Shown here: piece after piece, positions 11,585 through 34,436 of the stretch | How positions within the stretch are numbered: the stretch's first letter is position 1 | Layout: each line of letters opens with the position of its first letter | DNA from: Glandiceps talaboti | Taxonomy: Eukaryota; Hemichordata; Enteropneusta; Spengelidae | DNA length: 64,000 nucleotides | Assembly: GCF_964340395.1 (NCBI RefSeq) | Contig: NC_135571.1 | Location: 10,522,440 to 10,586,439 of the forward strand | Direction: 5' to 3' | Notes under the pieces: model-generated | Told to the model about the DNA's origin: nothing | Databases searched by the model: none | The model's input: only the letters and a program-made list of their open reading frames with translations | Made by a program: the position numbers and the translations under genes

Positions 11585-12975
11585 GTGTATCCCATTTTAA
11601 ATTGTGGGTTAAATTGTGTATCCCATTTTAAATTGTGGGTGACATTGTGTATCCCATTTTAAATTGTGGGTTACATTGTGTATCCCATTTTAAATTGTGG
11701 GTTAAATTGTGTATCCCATTTTAAATTGTGGGCGACATTGTGTATCCCATTTTAAATTGTGGGTTACATTGTGTATCCCATTTTAAATTGTGGGTTACAT
11801 TGTGTATCCCATTTTAAATTGTGGGTGACATTGTGTATCCCATTTTAAATTGTGGGTTAAATTGTGTATCCCATTTTAAATTGTGGGTGACATTGTGTAT
11901 CCCATTTTAAATTGTGGGTTACATTGTGTATCCCATTTTAAATTGTGGGTGACATTGTGTATCCCATTTTAAATTGTGGGTTACATTGTGTATCCCATTT
12001 TAAATTGTGGGTGACATTGTGTATCCCATTTTAAATTGTGGGTGACATTGTGTATCCCATTTTAAATTGTGGGTTACATTGTGTATCCCATTTTAAATTG
12101 TGGGTTACAGTGTGTATCCCATTTTAAATTGTGGGTGACATTGTGTATCTCATTTTAAATTGTGGGTGACATTTTGTATCCCATTTTAAATTGTGGGTGA
12201 CATTGTGTATCCCATTTTAAATTGTGGGTGACATTGTGTATCCCATTTTAAATTGTGGGTGACATTGTGTATCCCATTTTAAATTGTGGGTTACATTGTG
12301 TATCCCATTTTAAATTGTGGGTTACATTGTGTATCCCATTTTAAATTGTGGGCGACATTGTGTATCCCATTTTAAATTGTGGGTTAAATTGTGTATCCCA
12401 TTTTAAATTGTGGGTTACATTGTGTATCCCATTTTAAATTGTGGGTGACATTGTGTATCCCATTTTAAATTGTGGGTTACATTGTGTATCCCATTTTAAA
12501 TTGTGGGTGACATTGTGTATCCCATTTTAAGTTGTGGGCTAAATGTGTATCTCATTTTAAATTGTGGGTTACATTTTGTATCCCATTTTAAATTGTGGGT
12601 GACATTGTGTATCCCATTTTAAATTGTGGGTTACATTGTGTATCCCATTTTAAATTGTGGGTGACATTGTGTATCCCATTTTAAATTGTGGGTTACATTG
12701 TGTATCCCATTTTAAATTGTGGGTGACATTGTGTATCCCATTTTAAATTGTGGGTTACATTGTGTATCCCATTTTAAATTGTGGGTGACATTGTGTATCC
12801 CATTTTAAGTTGTGGGCTAAATGTGTATCTCATTTTAAATTGTGGGTTACATTTTGTATCCCATTTTAAATTGTGGGTTACATTGTGTATCCCATTTTAA
12901 ATTGTGGGTGACATTGTGTATCCCATTTTAAATTGTGGGTTACATAATGTATCCCATTTTAAGTAGTGGGTGACA
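11585..12975. repeat. 31-bp minisatellite, about 45 units
   Basis: The unit is gtgtatcccattttaaattg followed by tgggttacatt, with variants ttac, tgac, ttaa and cgac at one site. The array is highly homogeneous, so recent amplification is likely. A nine-unit block with the same rare variants recurs at 12531 and 12809. The core ccca..tggg can form a short stem. Confidence 0.95.
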
Positions 12976-13029
12976 TTGAGACCTAAGCATTTGTAAACAT
13001 TTACAACTTCTAAGGCCGATTGACCAGAG

Positions 13030-13030
13030 C

Positions 13031-13085
<55 letters not shown>

Positions 13086-13203
13086 TGACTGACTGACTGA
13101 CTGACTGACTGACTGACTGACTGACTGACTGACTGACTGACAAGCAGACAAACAGACAGACAGAGAGACAGACTGACTAACAAGCAGACAGACATATATA
13201 CAT

Positions 13204-13264
<61 letters not shown>
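13030..13264. repeat. (CAGA)n/(GACT)n compound microsatellite
   Basis: CAGA blocks flank a central GACT block of about 15 units, separated by interrupted copies. Frames encoding VSQS or CLSV repeats are artefacts. Confidence 0.95.
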
Positions 13265-13266
<2 letters not shown>

Positions 13267-13943
13267 CAACCTATCCATTTACAATATAGGATTAGTAAAT
13301 ACTTTTTGATTTAAGTACCGAGTATTACAATTGAAAGAAAGAAAAATACATTTTATGGATTTAAATATAGTCCTGATTTATTTAACACAGGATAGATGTC
13401 AATGATTCTCAGTTTATTTATTATGTTATATATTATTTTTATATGATATCTCTATGCTACACATTCAACAATTTCTTTGTAAATATTTTTAGGGATGTAA
13501 TACAAATTATTTTTTTGTGAAGTGTTCATTAATACACAGCCGTGCTGCCTTCCTCAGCACAAACTGAAGAAGAGTACTGTTCACCACTAGATGGCAGTGT
13601 GGTGATCACTTATCACCATCACCTGTTCAAAGGAAGGTAGCAATCATGTTGCCGAAACATAGACAATGAAAAAAAAACTTGTTTGTGTATCAGTGAACAT
13701 TATTCTGATTATTTGAAGTCCCAACCATATGAACGGCGTTTTTTTAAAGGACCATATTATCTATGCTAATTAGTGACGTCAGTCTTGCTATGATAATCTT
13801 CCATCAAATCTCAGGGTTATTTATCTCGACTTTGTTATTGACCAGTCTTAGATCTGTATCTGTATGAAATCCAGATATTCATGTCATTTACAAATTACAT
13901 ACTCAATACTCCGGTCTCACCTTGTAATTTGCCCCGAGTTTGT

Positions 13944-13954
13944 ATATGTGTATA

Positions 13955-13985
<31 letters not shown>

Positions 13986-14175
13986 GTGTGTACATACCTG
14001 AGTGAGTGTATGTATGTATGTATGTATGTATGTATGTATGTATGTATGTATGTGTTTGTATGTATGTATGTATGTATGTATGTATGTGTGTATGTGTGTA
14101 TGTATGTATGTATGTGTGTGTATTTGTGTGTGTGTATGTATGTATGTATGTATGTGTGTGTGTGTGCGTGCGTGC
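13944..14175. repeat. (TATG)n/(GT)n microsatellite
   Basis: Tandem TATG units with GT-rich interruptions; non-coding. Confidence 0.93.
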
Positions 14176-14179
14176 CTTT

Positions 14180-15530
14180 TCAACATGTTAAAGATACAGA
14201 AAACTATACGTAGTTACTTTTGAAATAACAATGCGTCGATAATCTCCATCTTTAACCCTCAAATACTGTTGTCTACGTCTGATCGAAACCTACTGTTTTT
14301 TGTCTGATCATCACGCCACACTTTCTTCACATTATTACGTAGAAATTTACCACAATGTGGAATTTTTTTGTTCAGAATTTTGAAACTTTGTGTAATATGG
14401 CTAGTAGTTACATTTATGAATTCGGGTTTCATAGTGTTATGAAATATTAAATAACGTTAATTAATTAATTAATGAACTTGCTCTTATGCAATATTAATTA
14501 TTCAGAGATATGCAGTTTCTAAGTAATTCTTAATATTATTTTTTTTAATCTAATAAAAAAAATTCCATCCTTGTTTTTAAAATGACAGCCTTGTTTTCCA
14601 TTTTAGATTCAACTGTAATAATGCTGGCTATTTCATGTGTTAATACATAAGACGTATAGGTTACAATGTTAAATTTTAAACTAGAAAATATACAAAGACT
14701 TGTATTTACTCAACATAGAAGAAATTATGATCAAATTAAGACGACAATTTAAAGCATCGGAATCTGAAATCTTAAAATCAATTTAGCAAAATATTATCAA
14801 GTTGCGAAATAAGTCCATTTGTGACGAAAAGGCTTCCAAAGTATTGACATCGATCATTGATAGGGAACTCAGGATGAGACGGCAAAATAAATTTATTTAA
14901 CAACACAACGTTTGATACCTGAATTTCTTTTAGAGAGACTAGACTTGGGGATTATTACTCAGTTTTCTTCCTCCAGCCAAGAAAAAATAGAGTAACCTAA
15001 GGGGCCTTGTCACGCCGAGAAAGAATAGAGTAACCTAAGGGGCCTCGTTTCTCCGAGTCAAAATTATCGTATTTGATGTTTTTGTTCTGTAATACCTATG
15101 TTGACTATTTATAACTAGGTATAACTAGGTATAGCTAGTTTATTACTATGGAAAATCTTCATTAGGTAAAATAAATGACTCAAATTAGTACTATAATCGT
15201 TGTATGTGGTAGATAACACACGTTGATGTAAGGTGCCTTGGGTATGTAGATATAATCACCCTGTAATTAAGATAATGTAAATACTGAATGAGGTTGAGTG
15301 TGTTGGTATATGAGAAAAGTACTTGCTATCAGAAATAGCACCCTACTGTGAGTGTAATTACAACAACGTTGAATGATTACTTATATCAACATTTCACTAT
15401 TATGTAGTATTAGATTGTGTATATGTTAAAGGGGCAAAAGCTGAGTTGATATTGGTTTTTGTTGTTCTTTCTTGGGGGGGGGGCTTAATATTTGCTGCAT
15501 ATTTAAAATAGCAAATATTTCATCACTATT
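14180..15530. other. AT-rich stretch with one small dispersed repeat
   Basis: No exon was recognised. At 14950-15055 a block reading cagccaagaaaaaatagagt, then aacctaaggggccttgtcac, occurs twice in tandem. It resembles the left end of the TIR element at 38918-39192 (cagccaaggaaactatgagt, gacctaaggggtcttgtcac). Confidence 0.4.
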
Positions 15531-15532
15531 GA

Positions 15533-15933
15533 CCATACATACATACATACATACATACATACATACATACATACATACATACATACATACATACATACAT
15601 ACATACATACATACATACATACATACATACATACAACTGCACGCACGCACACACACACACAAACACATACACATATATACACACATACACACATACATAC
15701 ATACATACATACATACATACATACATACATACATACATACATACATACACACACACATACATACATACATACATACATACATACATACATACATTCATGC
15801 ATACATACATACATACATACACACATACATACAGACATACATACATACATACATACATACACACACACATACATACATACATACATACATACATACATAC
15901 ATACATACATACATACATACATACACACACATA
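15533..15933. repeat. Large (CATA)n microsatellite
   Basis: About 400 bp of CATA units with short CA-rich interruptions. Six-frame open frames of over 100 codons here are all repeat artefacts. Confidence 0.95.
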
Positions 15934-16151
15934 ACATCATTCTACTCACTGAAACATTCTTTAATTGACCGAAATCAAACTTGATATTAAGAAATTTAAC
16001 GATCCGATGACGTAATTACGTATATATCGAGGAAGTGCTTACTATGCTAATAACTGTAACAATTAACAATGCCAAAAGATTATTATAATATCACAGAAGG
16101 TATGCATTAATATTAACATTATACAACAATGATTTTTATCGAGGTTGTATA

Positions 16152-16630
16152 TACAACTGCTGACATCAGACCGTTGACTTGTCTATCTGCTAGACCTCGG
16201 ATGTTCTTCCGATACAATACGACACACGAAGCCCTCACTGCGAACTTCGTTCGCTTATAGTATCGAAAGAAAGCCCGAACGTCTAGCAGCAAGACTAACC
16301 GTTGACGAACGCAGCCTGTTACAAACAGGGAAAGTAAACAACTGATTTGGATTAATAACACTTGACACAGCATGTTGGAAGTACAGATGCTTGTATTACA
16401 TTCCACCATTTGATAAGGACATAGTTCATTTTCACAAACAAATTACCAGTTCCCCTTGCACTTCATGTACATGCAAAGAGGCCATAAAACTGTTCTTATC
16501 AAACCATGGTGTGTCATACATGTTTCTGCTGTTATAACATGTTGAGTCAAGTGTTATTAATCCAATTCAGTTGTTTACTTTCCCTGTTTGTAACAGGTTC
16601 CGTTCGTCCACGATCTGATATCTGCAGTTG
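16152..16630. mobile_element. Palindromic MITE family FB-1, copy 2, carrying a nested insertion
   Basis: The ends are acaactgctgacatcagacc and gatctgatatctgcagttg. The long inverted arms match the copies at 35008, 60013 and 62754. The left arm is interrupted at 16179-16297 by a second TIR element flanked by the 9-bp duplication accgttgac. Confidence 0.8.
16179..16297. mobile_element. 119-bp nested TIR element with 9-bp target-site duplication
   Basis: It is flanked by accgttgac at 16170-16178 and 16298-16306. The ends are imperfect inverted repeats (ttgtctatctgctagac and gtctagcagcaagacta). Other FB-1 copies lack this segment, which confirms an insertion. A 9-bp duplication fits MULE-type or similar cut-and-paste transposons; the family is not identified. 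Confidence 0.75.
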
Positions 16631-16634
16631 CAAG

Positions 16635-17212
16635 TGTTTTCACTTGAATAGAAAAGTTTATAAACTCATATTTGCCATTTTAATAGCTTCCGAATAGTTG
16701 ATTTGCCAATTTCGTATTTACTGAACAGGCTAACATTCTTTTGATAATGAGTTGTATTTCATTTAAACATATACTCGCTAAACCTGGGTGTCATGTACCA
16801 TGTTCACATAATCAAAATGCGTATTACAGAAGTTGTCATTTTTACCCGGGGACTGTTAGATCTACGCGGTCATAGTATATAATTATGACAACAGTGGGAA
16901 AAGTTTCGACAAACTGAAGTAAACACACGGTGTACCGGTTTAACTACCAACTTCTACGTTTTTAAACGGAGGTTTTGTACCTTGTTGGTCATGTAATGAC
17001 AATCATGGGTAATTTTGACTGGAATTACCTAATATATGCAAGTTGTTATGTACATATTTTAACACATGGAATTTTAAATAAATGGATTGAGTTTTAAAAA
17101 AATGTCATGTTTGAGACTCTTTAACGGATCCTTCAGCAAAATGAATAATACCATATCATTATAACATTATGTGTGTTGCTTTGCTGAGACAGTGAAGCGA
17201 TCAAGGCTAGGA
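16635..17212. other. Unannotated
   Basis: No exon or repeat family was recognised between the FB-1 copy and the GA microsatellite. Confidence 0.3.
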
Positions 17213-17213
17213 C

Positions 17214-17333
<120 letters not shown>

Positions 17334-17533
17334 TAAAAGTAAATTAAATTTAACTCATATTTCACTATTAATTTTGTGTTCTAATTTTACATTTTTTTCA
17401 TTAATAATCTTTAGTTACAGAGTAATGATATGGTTATGCATAATATTCTCATTTAGATTTGTTCAGAACAGTAGAGAACACATGCATGGTCAAAGCTTTA
17501 GCCAAGTTCTAACCAAGCAGCGATGATCATATA

Positions 17534-19735
17534 TTGTACTGTGCCTTGCAAGTGTTGCTGAACCAAACCAACCAACTATCTACGGCCACATCACCAACTT
17601 GGCATACTTCATGTTTTGGAACTTGCATGTCGTTCGTTTTGAAACCACGCTTTTTTTTTCTCTTTATGTTCTTGTGTAATGTAAAATTCCCAGCAGAGTG
17701 GCCAAAAGCTGTTGTCTATCCAATTCATGAAAAGGGGATGTCAATAATTTTAGAGAGATCTCGTTATTTTCAGTCATGGGGAAAATCTTTACTAAAATTT
17801 TGAACAGTCATCTTGAGACTTGGGTAAAAGAAAATCAAATTCTTTCCGAATCTCAAGCAGGTTTTTATAAATGATATTCTACGATTGATAACATTTTTAC
17901 TTTACAAGCCATTATTACAAAATACATAATAAGACGGAAAGGCCGCTTTTACTGTTTATTTATTGATTTTAAGTCTTCGACAATGTCAATCATCAGTTCC
18001 TTTTACATAGGTTAATGTCCTATGGGCTTCATGGTAAATTCTTACGTGTATTGAAATCAATGTACAGACAATTGTGTTAATGTGTTGGGACAAGTCAGGG
18101 TCTAACTGATTATTTTGACTGTTCAAAAGGTACAAGACAAGGTTGCATGTTAAGTCCACTGTTATTTACCGGTAGTCTCTTAATCAATGAACTTGCATCG
18201 TCGCAAACCACAGCCTGTTTTACGGCAACGTTCTTAACGTTATTTCGAAATGTAGTGGTAGAAATAATAATCTGGTTTGCGAGAAAGTGACTTGTACAAT
18301 ATATGAACAATACAGATTTTGTTAGTGTGCACATCAACCCAGAAACAAATGTATATATGCCTATGTATGCTGATGATATTGTTGACTGTGCAGATCTACC
18401 TATTAACCTTCAGAGACAGTTAAATAAATTACAGTAATTCTGTGATGACTGGGATATGGCAATAAATTTGGATAAAACTAAAATTATGTTTTTCAGAAGG
18501 GGAAGACGACTTAAAAACAGTGAAGTGTTGTTCTACGGAAAGCGTAAAGTCGAGGTTGTTCCGTTTTATAAATATTTGGACAGCATTTTCACACCCAAAT
18601 CAAAATGGTCCGCAATCAAGAAAAGTCAAACATCACAGGTCAAACAGGTGTTATTTCAATTGAAGTCTCTAATAAGGAAATTAGGTGGTTTGCCTTTTAC
18701 GTGTGCCTTTAATAATCTTTGACACAGTTGTGGTACCAATTTTATGTTATAGTAGTGAGACCTGGGGATATGAAATTTCTAACCCCATAGAACAAGTGCA
18801 AACTCAATTTTGTAAGTTTTTATTTGGTGTTTAGGACAAATGATTCTGTTGTACTTGGTGAATATGGGCGCACCCCCCCCCCACCACCACACCATTTTAT
18901 ATAAAACACTGTATATCATATTGGCTGAGAATTCTTGAAATGGAAAATACCAGGTATCCTAAATTATGTTATATTAGATGTTACTGGAATTAGATAATAA
19001 TGGCAAAATTATTTGGGTGACGAATTAAATATTTACTTTAGCGTTATGGTTTTGGAGAAGTCTGGCTAAATCAAGGGTTGGTGCACCAGAAGCTTTTATT
19101 TCTATTTTCACAGAAAGAGTCAAAGATTGTTTTCATCAAGAATGGCATGATAGCATAAATTCATCTTCCAAGTTAAGGAGTTACTGTAATTTTAAGACAC
19201 TTTTAGAATCTGAGCTTTATTTGGATTGTATTAATATTCATAAATTTAAGGTTGCCTTAGCAAGGTTTAGATGTTCATCTCATGATCTGTGTACTGCGAC
19301 CGGAAGAAGGGATGAGATAAATTTACAGGATAGACTTTGCATTTTTTTAAAATCAATATCCTTAGTTTTATTGAAAACGAGTATCATTTTCTGTTTATTT
19401 GTGATTTGTTTACTCCTCTGAGACAGCAATACCTTCCATGTAATATTTGGACTCATCCGTCGATAGATAATTTTTATCATTTAATGGCAAGTAAAAATCC
19501 TCATCACCTACGACAACTTGCAATGTATATTTATAAGGTATTTAGATTGACAGAAAACTTTTCCATTTCATAAGTTTTGTTTATTCTTGACACATTTTCA
19601 GTTGTATATTTTCGTTCAATGTACGTATGTAATCATTATACTTTTTGTCTTGCTTTATTTGTTCGTATATGCATTTTGGGAGGATGGCCTCTAAATGCGA
19701 AATAAAATATTCATGTATTTAATATTCATGTAGAC
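17534..19735 (+). pseudogene. Decayed LINE reverse transcriptase (non-LTR retrotransposon)
   Basis: Several frames together read through ORF2 of a non-LTR element. The order is FPAEWPKAVVYPIHEKG, then IDF of the first catalytic block, then KGTRQGCMLSPLLF, then the YADD catalytic box (MYADDIV, about 18364-18384). A thumb region with MAINLDKTKIMFF follows, then a C-terminal part ending near 19573 (KNPHHLRQLAMYIYKVFRL). The 3' end (ggcctctaaatgcgaaataa) is typical of such elements. Frameshifts and stops break it repeatedly, and a 94-bp MITE sits inside. The endonuclease domain was not seen, so it is 5' truncated. Confidence 0.85.
18196..18287. mobile_element. 94-bp-class hAT-like MITE inside the LINE
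   Basis: It begins catcgtcgcaaacca and ends tggtttgcgagaa, so the ends are inverted. The interior is ctgttttacggcaacgttct, then tttcgaaatgtagtggtag. The same element occurs at 40008-40101. It splits the LINE frame between the codons NEL and VQYMNN, with tgaacttg/tgacttg as a slightly decayed target duplication. Confidence 0.75.
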
Positions 19736-19749
19736 TGTAAGATACGTCG

Positions 19750-19824
19750 TGACGTTCCGCCCTCACCAGCCTCCTGTGGGAGGGGTTAGCTGACGTGTGA
19801 GGGCGCCCCGTCAAGGTTTACCTA
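19750..19824. repeat. Short GC-rich dispersed repeat, copy 2
   Basis: Matches 6600-6686: ccctcaccagcctcc, gtgggaggggttagc, gtgtgagggcgcccc, then gtcaaggtttacct. It lies directly after the LINE 3' end. Confidence 0.6.
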
Positions 19825-20082
19825 ACAGACTATAGCTATATGTACTGCTGTTGCTATATTTCTATATTTCTTATTTTTACAACAAGCTTTATATCTGATT
19901 CACCATTGTTTTTCACAAAGTTGGTTATATATATAATTACTTAGTATGGCCTTGTTTAAATACTGTACATTCAGCTAGCTATGCATAAACTAACTTACCT
20001 GTCGGGTCTTCCATAGGTATATATTTCGAGACACGCATTCATGTGCTATCTACCTGCCGATGATCTTCCCCAAGTAGCTAGA

Positions 20083-20314
20083 CCACTAGACTCTCTCAAC
20101 AGTCCTCGGAGTTTCGCATATGGCTAAAACTTGTTAGTGCGACGCTCCGTGTTTAGCGTCGAACTAACACATCAACGAAAGGTTAGCCCTATGTGATCGA
20201 TGAGGGCGTACAGTACAGGGATATTCAAGTACAGTAGATATCAGTACATACAAAACAACCCAAGTTTTAGTCATGTGCGAAGCTCCGAGGACTGTTGAGA
20301 TAGTCTACTAGACT
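20083..20314. mobile_element. Fold-back element with ~40-bp inverted ends
   Basis: The left arm ctctcaacagtcctcggag, followed by ttcgcatatggctaaaactt, is repeated inverted on the right (aagttttagtcatgtgcga, ctccgaggactgttgagatag). The middle carries its own small stem around gcgacgct/agcgtcg. Non-coding. Confidence 0.65.
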
Positions 20315-20710
20315 CCAGACACCTGCTGGTGACCTCCCCAGGTACTCTTTTCGGTGTTTTGTAAACCCTACCTATAAATTTTTGTGCTAACTGCTTGTTG
20401 GCGACCTCCCCAGCCATCACAATGTCGCGGTGACCTTTACCTACATCTGTTTGATATTCCTATCAGTGTTAAATCTCTGCTATTGGTTTTACGTCTTCCT
20501 TACATAATGTTTCAAAATATTTATTCTTTACATCGCCACATAAAAGTTACACCCTTGTGTCATCAGGTGGGTGTTGTTACTCGTTGGTTCCATTTCATGT
20601 ATAGTGGTTAGCCTATCTGTACCTCTCCAATATTCCAATTTCGCGACTACACTTGTCGGACAATATTCACCTTTCCCGCCTGTTCCGTAATAATCCATTG
20701 TTGGGCCAAA

Positions 20711-20773
20711 ATGACTAGTACTGAAGATAGTGTTGACCCGGTCATCCATCAACCAAAGACGTCACAGTCGCAG
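20711..20773 (+). CDS. Candidate first coding exon of the PLAC8 gene
   Basis: ATG at 20711 opens a 21-codon frame (MTSTEDSVDPVIHQPKTSQS, then Q) ending in phase 0 at the donor caggtaaat. A short polar Ser/Gln/Pro-rich leader is what PLAC8-family proteins usually carry before the cysteine-rich domain, and phase 0 fits the exon at 22781. Assignment to this gene is inference; no homology search was possible. Confidence 0.42.
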
Positions 20774-21387
20774 GTAAATCAACGCATTTATCTTTTCCGT
20801 TTCGCGACAAATTTTTTTGAACAAAATTATCGTTTTCTACAATATGTTGGTACATTCCTACTTCATTGTAGAGTATATTATAGTGCTTCTGAAAACAGAA
20901 ATTTCTCAACCATTAGGTAAAGGTCAGGGTTTTGGAAATATCGATTTGCTGGTGTTTGAAACTAGGACAAGGGAAATGACCTTTGAACGTATAACATAGG
21001 TTGTAGGCAATAAAATCCCATAGAATTAGCCTACCTGACTCGACACTGATTTGTCTGATGAACGACATTTTCAAACAAGAGAGCTAAACCTCTAAGTTAA
21101 AGTCAGAACATGTGTACAGTAATTTTTGTTTTTAGCACACCTGAACTGAGGTTCAGCGTTCTATAAGCATAAAATGCACAAGCTCAAAAAAAAATGGAGG
21201 TCAAAAGTTTATATTTAGGCAGAAACTAACAGTCATAAATCTACACTCTGAGCTGATAGCCTGGAATCCATGCGGGTTACATCTTTTACTAACTTTCGTC
21301 TTTCCAATCACAAAGCCGAATGTAAAAAATCCGATATCTAAAGCTTTGGAATCTACATTGTCCAAATTATTGGTCGACCTTCGTACC

Positions 21388-21772
21388 AGTCTAGTTCCTG
21401 ACAGGGACCGTATTACTTGTGTACTTCATTACTACCCCAGTCTAGTCAATCACGTTGCTCGAGCACAGATATATGTGCTGCCCCTATGGCGTTCATATAA
21501 ACATGATGATGTTGTCGTGTCCCCACGTGATTTTAGTTTAAATAGACTGGAGGTGGAGTCCTGGTTGGACATTTACATATCATATCAATCCTAGATCCTA
21601 GAAACATGAGAACAATGATGACAGCCTGTCAATTTGTGGTGGATTTTTATGCCTTTTGTGCTTCGCTCACCATGGGGGTTGAATCACGTTTAACGCCTTG
21701 AGCAACAGGATTGACTAGACTGGGATTGTGATGAAGTACACATGTAATACGGTCCCTGTCAGGAACTAGACT
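21388..21772. mobile_element. Fold-back element with ~70-bp inverted arms
   Basis: The left arm starts agtctagttcctgacaggga, followed by ccgtattac; the right arm ends with the inverse (gtaatacggtccctgtcagg, aactagact). Arms extend through the cccagtctagtcaatc blocks on both sides. Similar peptides in both strands (LVPDRDRITCVLH) reflect the palindrome, not coding. Confidence 0.75.
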
Positions 21773-21863
21773 AACTTCATGCATGCATTCAAACTCACTT
21801 TCACTATAGAGGGGCATCAACACAGCGGTACATATGTATATACCAATAAGTGTGAGTACTTCA

Positions 21864-21871
21864 CACACACA

Positions 21872-21907
<36 letters not shown>

Positions 21908-22025
21908 GACACACATACATACATACATACATACATACATACATACATACATACATACATACATACATACATACATACATACATACATACATACATACAT
22001 ACATACACATACACACACACACACA
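21864..22025. repeat. (CA)n/(CATA)n microsatellite
   Basis: CA tract, CAGA interruption, long CATA tract, CA tract. Non-coding. Confidence 0.95.
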
Positions 22026-22492
22026 TGTAGGAGACCATTTAGAGGCTAAAATTTCAAACCATGTACATTATTGAAAGCAGCAGCATAGAATACTTGAATA
22101 TTGTCTTCAATACCCTTCAAGAGATCTAGATTTATACACAACCAATTCTCTGGTAGCCACTCATGATAACTCAACATAGGTTTAAAGACCTACTGCGGAA
22201 GGAATTTTACAAATGCTCTTGGCAAACGACTGCTCCTGGGGTTAAATTTGGTTAAAATCGTGAGTAAAACATTTCGTGACCTTGCTTTCAGACCATCAGA
22301 ATTTACAAGCCACACCCCCCCCCCCTTCGCACCCCGAATTGTTTCCACCCCCCCCCCTTCATTTTCTCCTCAAGGTCCCCTATCGTAAATTCTCGCTCTC
22401 ATTCCCTAATTTAGTTGTTTGATATAAATACAATGTCTAGGTTGTTGTAGTTCAGGCAAAGACTAGTAGCCGAAGACGCCGACGTTGGGAAA

Positions 22493-22528
22493 ATGGATTA
22501 TTTCAATGCTGTCAAGATAAAAAACTAT
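22493..22528 (+). CDS. Candidate short coding exon of the PLAC8 gene
   Basis: ATG GAT TAT TTC .. AAC TAT encodes MDYFNAVKIKNY and stops exactly at a consensus donor gtaagt (22529). The frame is open upstream to 22451, where gttgttgtag could be an acceptor in phase 0, so it may be an internal exon or an alternative first exon. It joins the exon at 22781 in phase 0. No domain is recognised in it. Confidence 0.38.
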
Positions 22529-22536
22529 GTAAGTAT

Positions 22537-22540
<4 letters not shown>

Positions 22541-22629
<89 letters not shown>

Positions 22630-22690
22630 CTGAGAGAGAGAGGGAGAGAGACAGAGAGAGAGACGGAGACAGAGAGAGAGAGTACTGAGG
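22541..22690. repeat. (GA)n microsatellite in PLAC8 intron
   Basis: About 39 perfect GA units then an imperfect purine-rich tail. It lies upstream of the core PLAC8 exon and is complementary to the CT tract downstream of that exon. Confidence 0.95.
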
Positions 22691-22780
22691 GCCAGACAGA
22701 CAGCGAGGGAGGGAGGGAGAGAGCTCGAGGGGACAGCAGTGGGGGAGATTGATAGACAGTGTCTGTGTCTATGTATACAG

Positions 22781-33311
<10,531 letters not shown>

Positions 33312-33450
33312 ACACTGGTCGACTATGTTTTCACCACTCTGTATTCGATGATTTTATGTGTACATTTATCTTGTCTGTATGTTATTTCACATTAGTATTG
33401 TGTACCTTAGATATTTGGTGTACTTTCCCATTGGTTGTCAGAAATTTGAA

Positions 33451-33456
<6 letters not shown>

Positions 33457-33481
<25 letters not shown>

Positions 33482-33497
33482 TGTTGCTCGGAATAAA
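33457..33497 (+). terminator. PLAC8 3' UTR: (GTT)n and poly(A) signal
   Basis: A (GTT)n tract at 33452-33485 is followed by AATAAA at 33492-33497, about 180 bp after the stop codon. It is the first good polyadenylation signal downstream of the gene. Confidence 0.55.
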
Positions 33498-33559
33498 ACG
33501 TGCATTGACCAGTCTCCAAAAAATGACCACTGTAAAGTGTAATTTCCCTAAAATTATTG

Positions 33560-34036
33560 AAGGCGTTCAAAAATGAAGATACTAGCCACTTCTTGTTGTA
33601 TAATATTTGTCAGTTCAATTTATATACATAATACATAAACAGTGACAGCATGTTACAACCTTTGTGCTAGAACACGATAAACTGTGGCTCAAAATAATAC
33701 AACACACATTGAGTAAGAAATGTCCCCCCCCCCTCCCCCCGGTTACTTGTGTAAGCATTGCAAGATGCTGTTGTCATAGTAAAAAGTATATATATATATA
33801 TCAACATTGTCGTCTGATGATCACTCAACGCATAAAACTCTGAGTAACGACTTATTACATCCTTATTCTTTTGAATTAAGTCTATAATGCTCTGCTACTA
33901 ATATTTGCATCGAGCACTGTTCTCTCCAGTGAGATACTTACATTCATATGTATATCAACATTGATGGAAAATCATGTTAGGATTAAAATTTAGAAAAATA
34001 GTTGTCTGGCAGAATGAAAAAATTGGTCCAATACAT
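33560..34036. other. Intergenic, nothing recognised
   Basis: A C-rich run at 33724-33740 and a short (TA)n at 33788-33800; no gene or repeat family was recognised. Confidence 0.35.
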
Positions 34037-34038
34037 CT

Positions 34039-34285
34039 TTAAAGTGGTCATATGGATGAAGATTTTTTATTTTAAATTTATAAAATACGTGTATCATGGC
34101 TTCCTACTTGAAAAATCAATGTGAAACCAAGACCAAGTCTGTGTTTGTAACTCAATACATTGCAAAATGCTAGTAATGTTTTGCAATTTCTTGAGTTACA
34201 AACACAGACTTGGTAAATGTTGTTTAACATTGATTTTTCAAGTAGGAAGCCATGATAAAATTGTTTTACAGGTTTACAAGATGGC
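34039..34285. mobile_element. Palindromic MITE family FB-2, copy
   Basis: The arms are tcatggcttcctacttgaaa, aatcaatgtgaaacc, gtctgtgtttgtaactca and the exact inverse (gagttacaaacacagactt, gatttttcaagtaggaagcc). The start tttaaagtggtcatatggat is shared with 39934 and 55581. It would fold into a hairpin of about 100 bp per arm. Confidence 0.8.
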
Positions 34286-34436
34286 TGCCACTGATGAATT
34301 TAAACATGTACAATACAAAACTTAATTATCATTAATATTCTACATATACATTCATTTTTTCTGCAGTTAATGTCCACAAAAAAGTTTAAGATTTGGAACA
34401 ATATTCTCAAGTACCTCCAAAGCATATTATAACAAG

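Noticed and set aside
11585-12975. CRISPR-like array
   Set aside because: The repeats are contiguous with no unique spacers, and the host is a eukaryote.
15426-15984. ORFs of up to 170 codons over the CATA microsatellite, and similar ones at 841-1095, 13881-14223, 21647-22049, 22512-23030, 23042-23342 and 42736-43127
   Set aside because: Low-complexity translations (YIHT, VCMY, RE, SLSL) of simple repeats without stop codons.
18456-18722. Separate 88-codon gene
   Set aside because: It is the thumb region of the decayed LINE reverse transcriptase, continuous with the YADD block just upstream.
33358-33576. 72-codon ORF downstream of PLAC8
   Set aside because: Lies in the 3' UTR and runs through a GTT repeat giving poly-Val.
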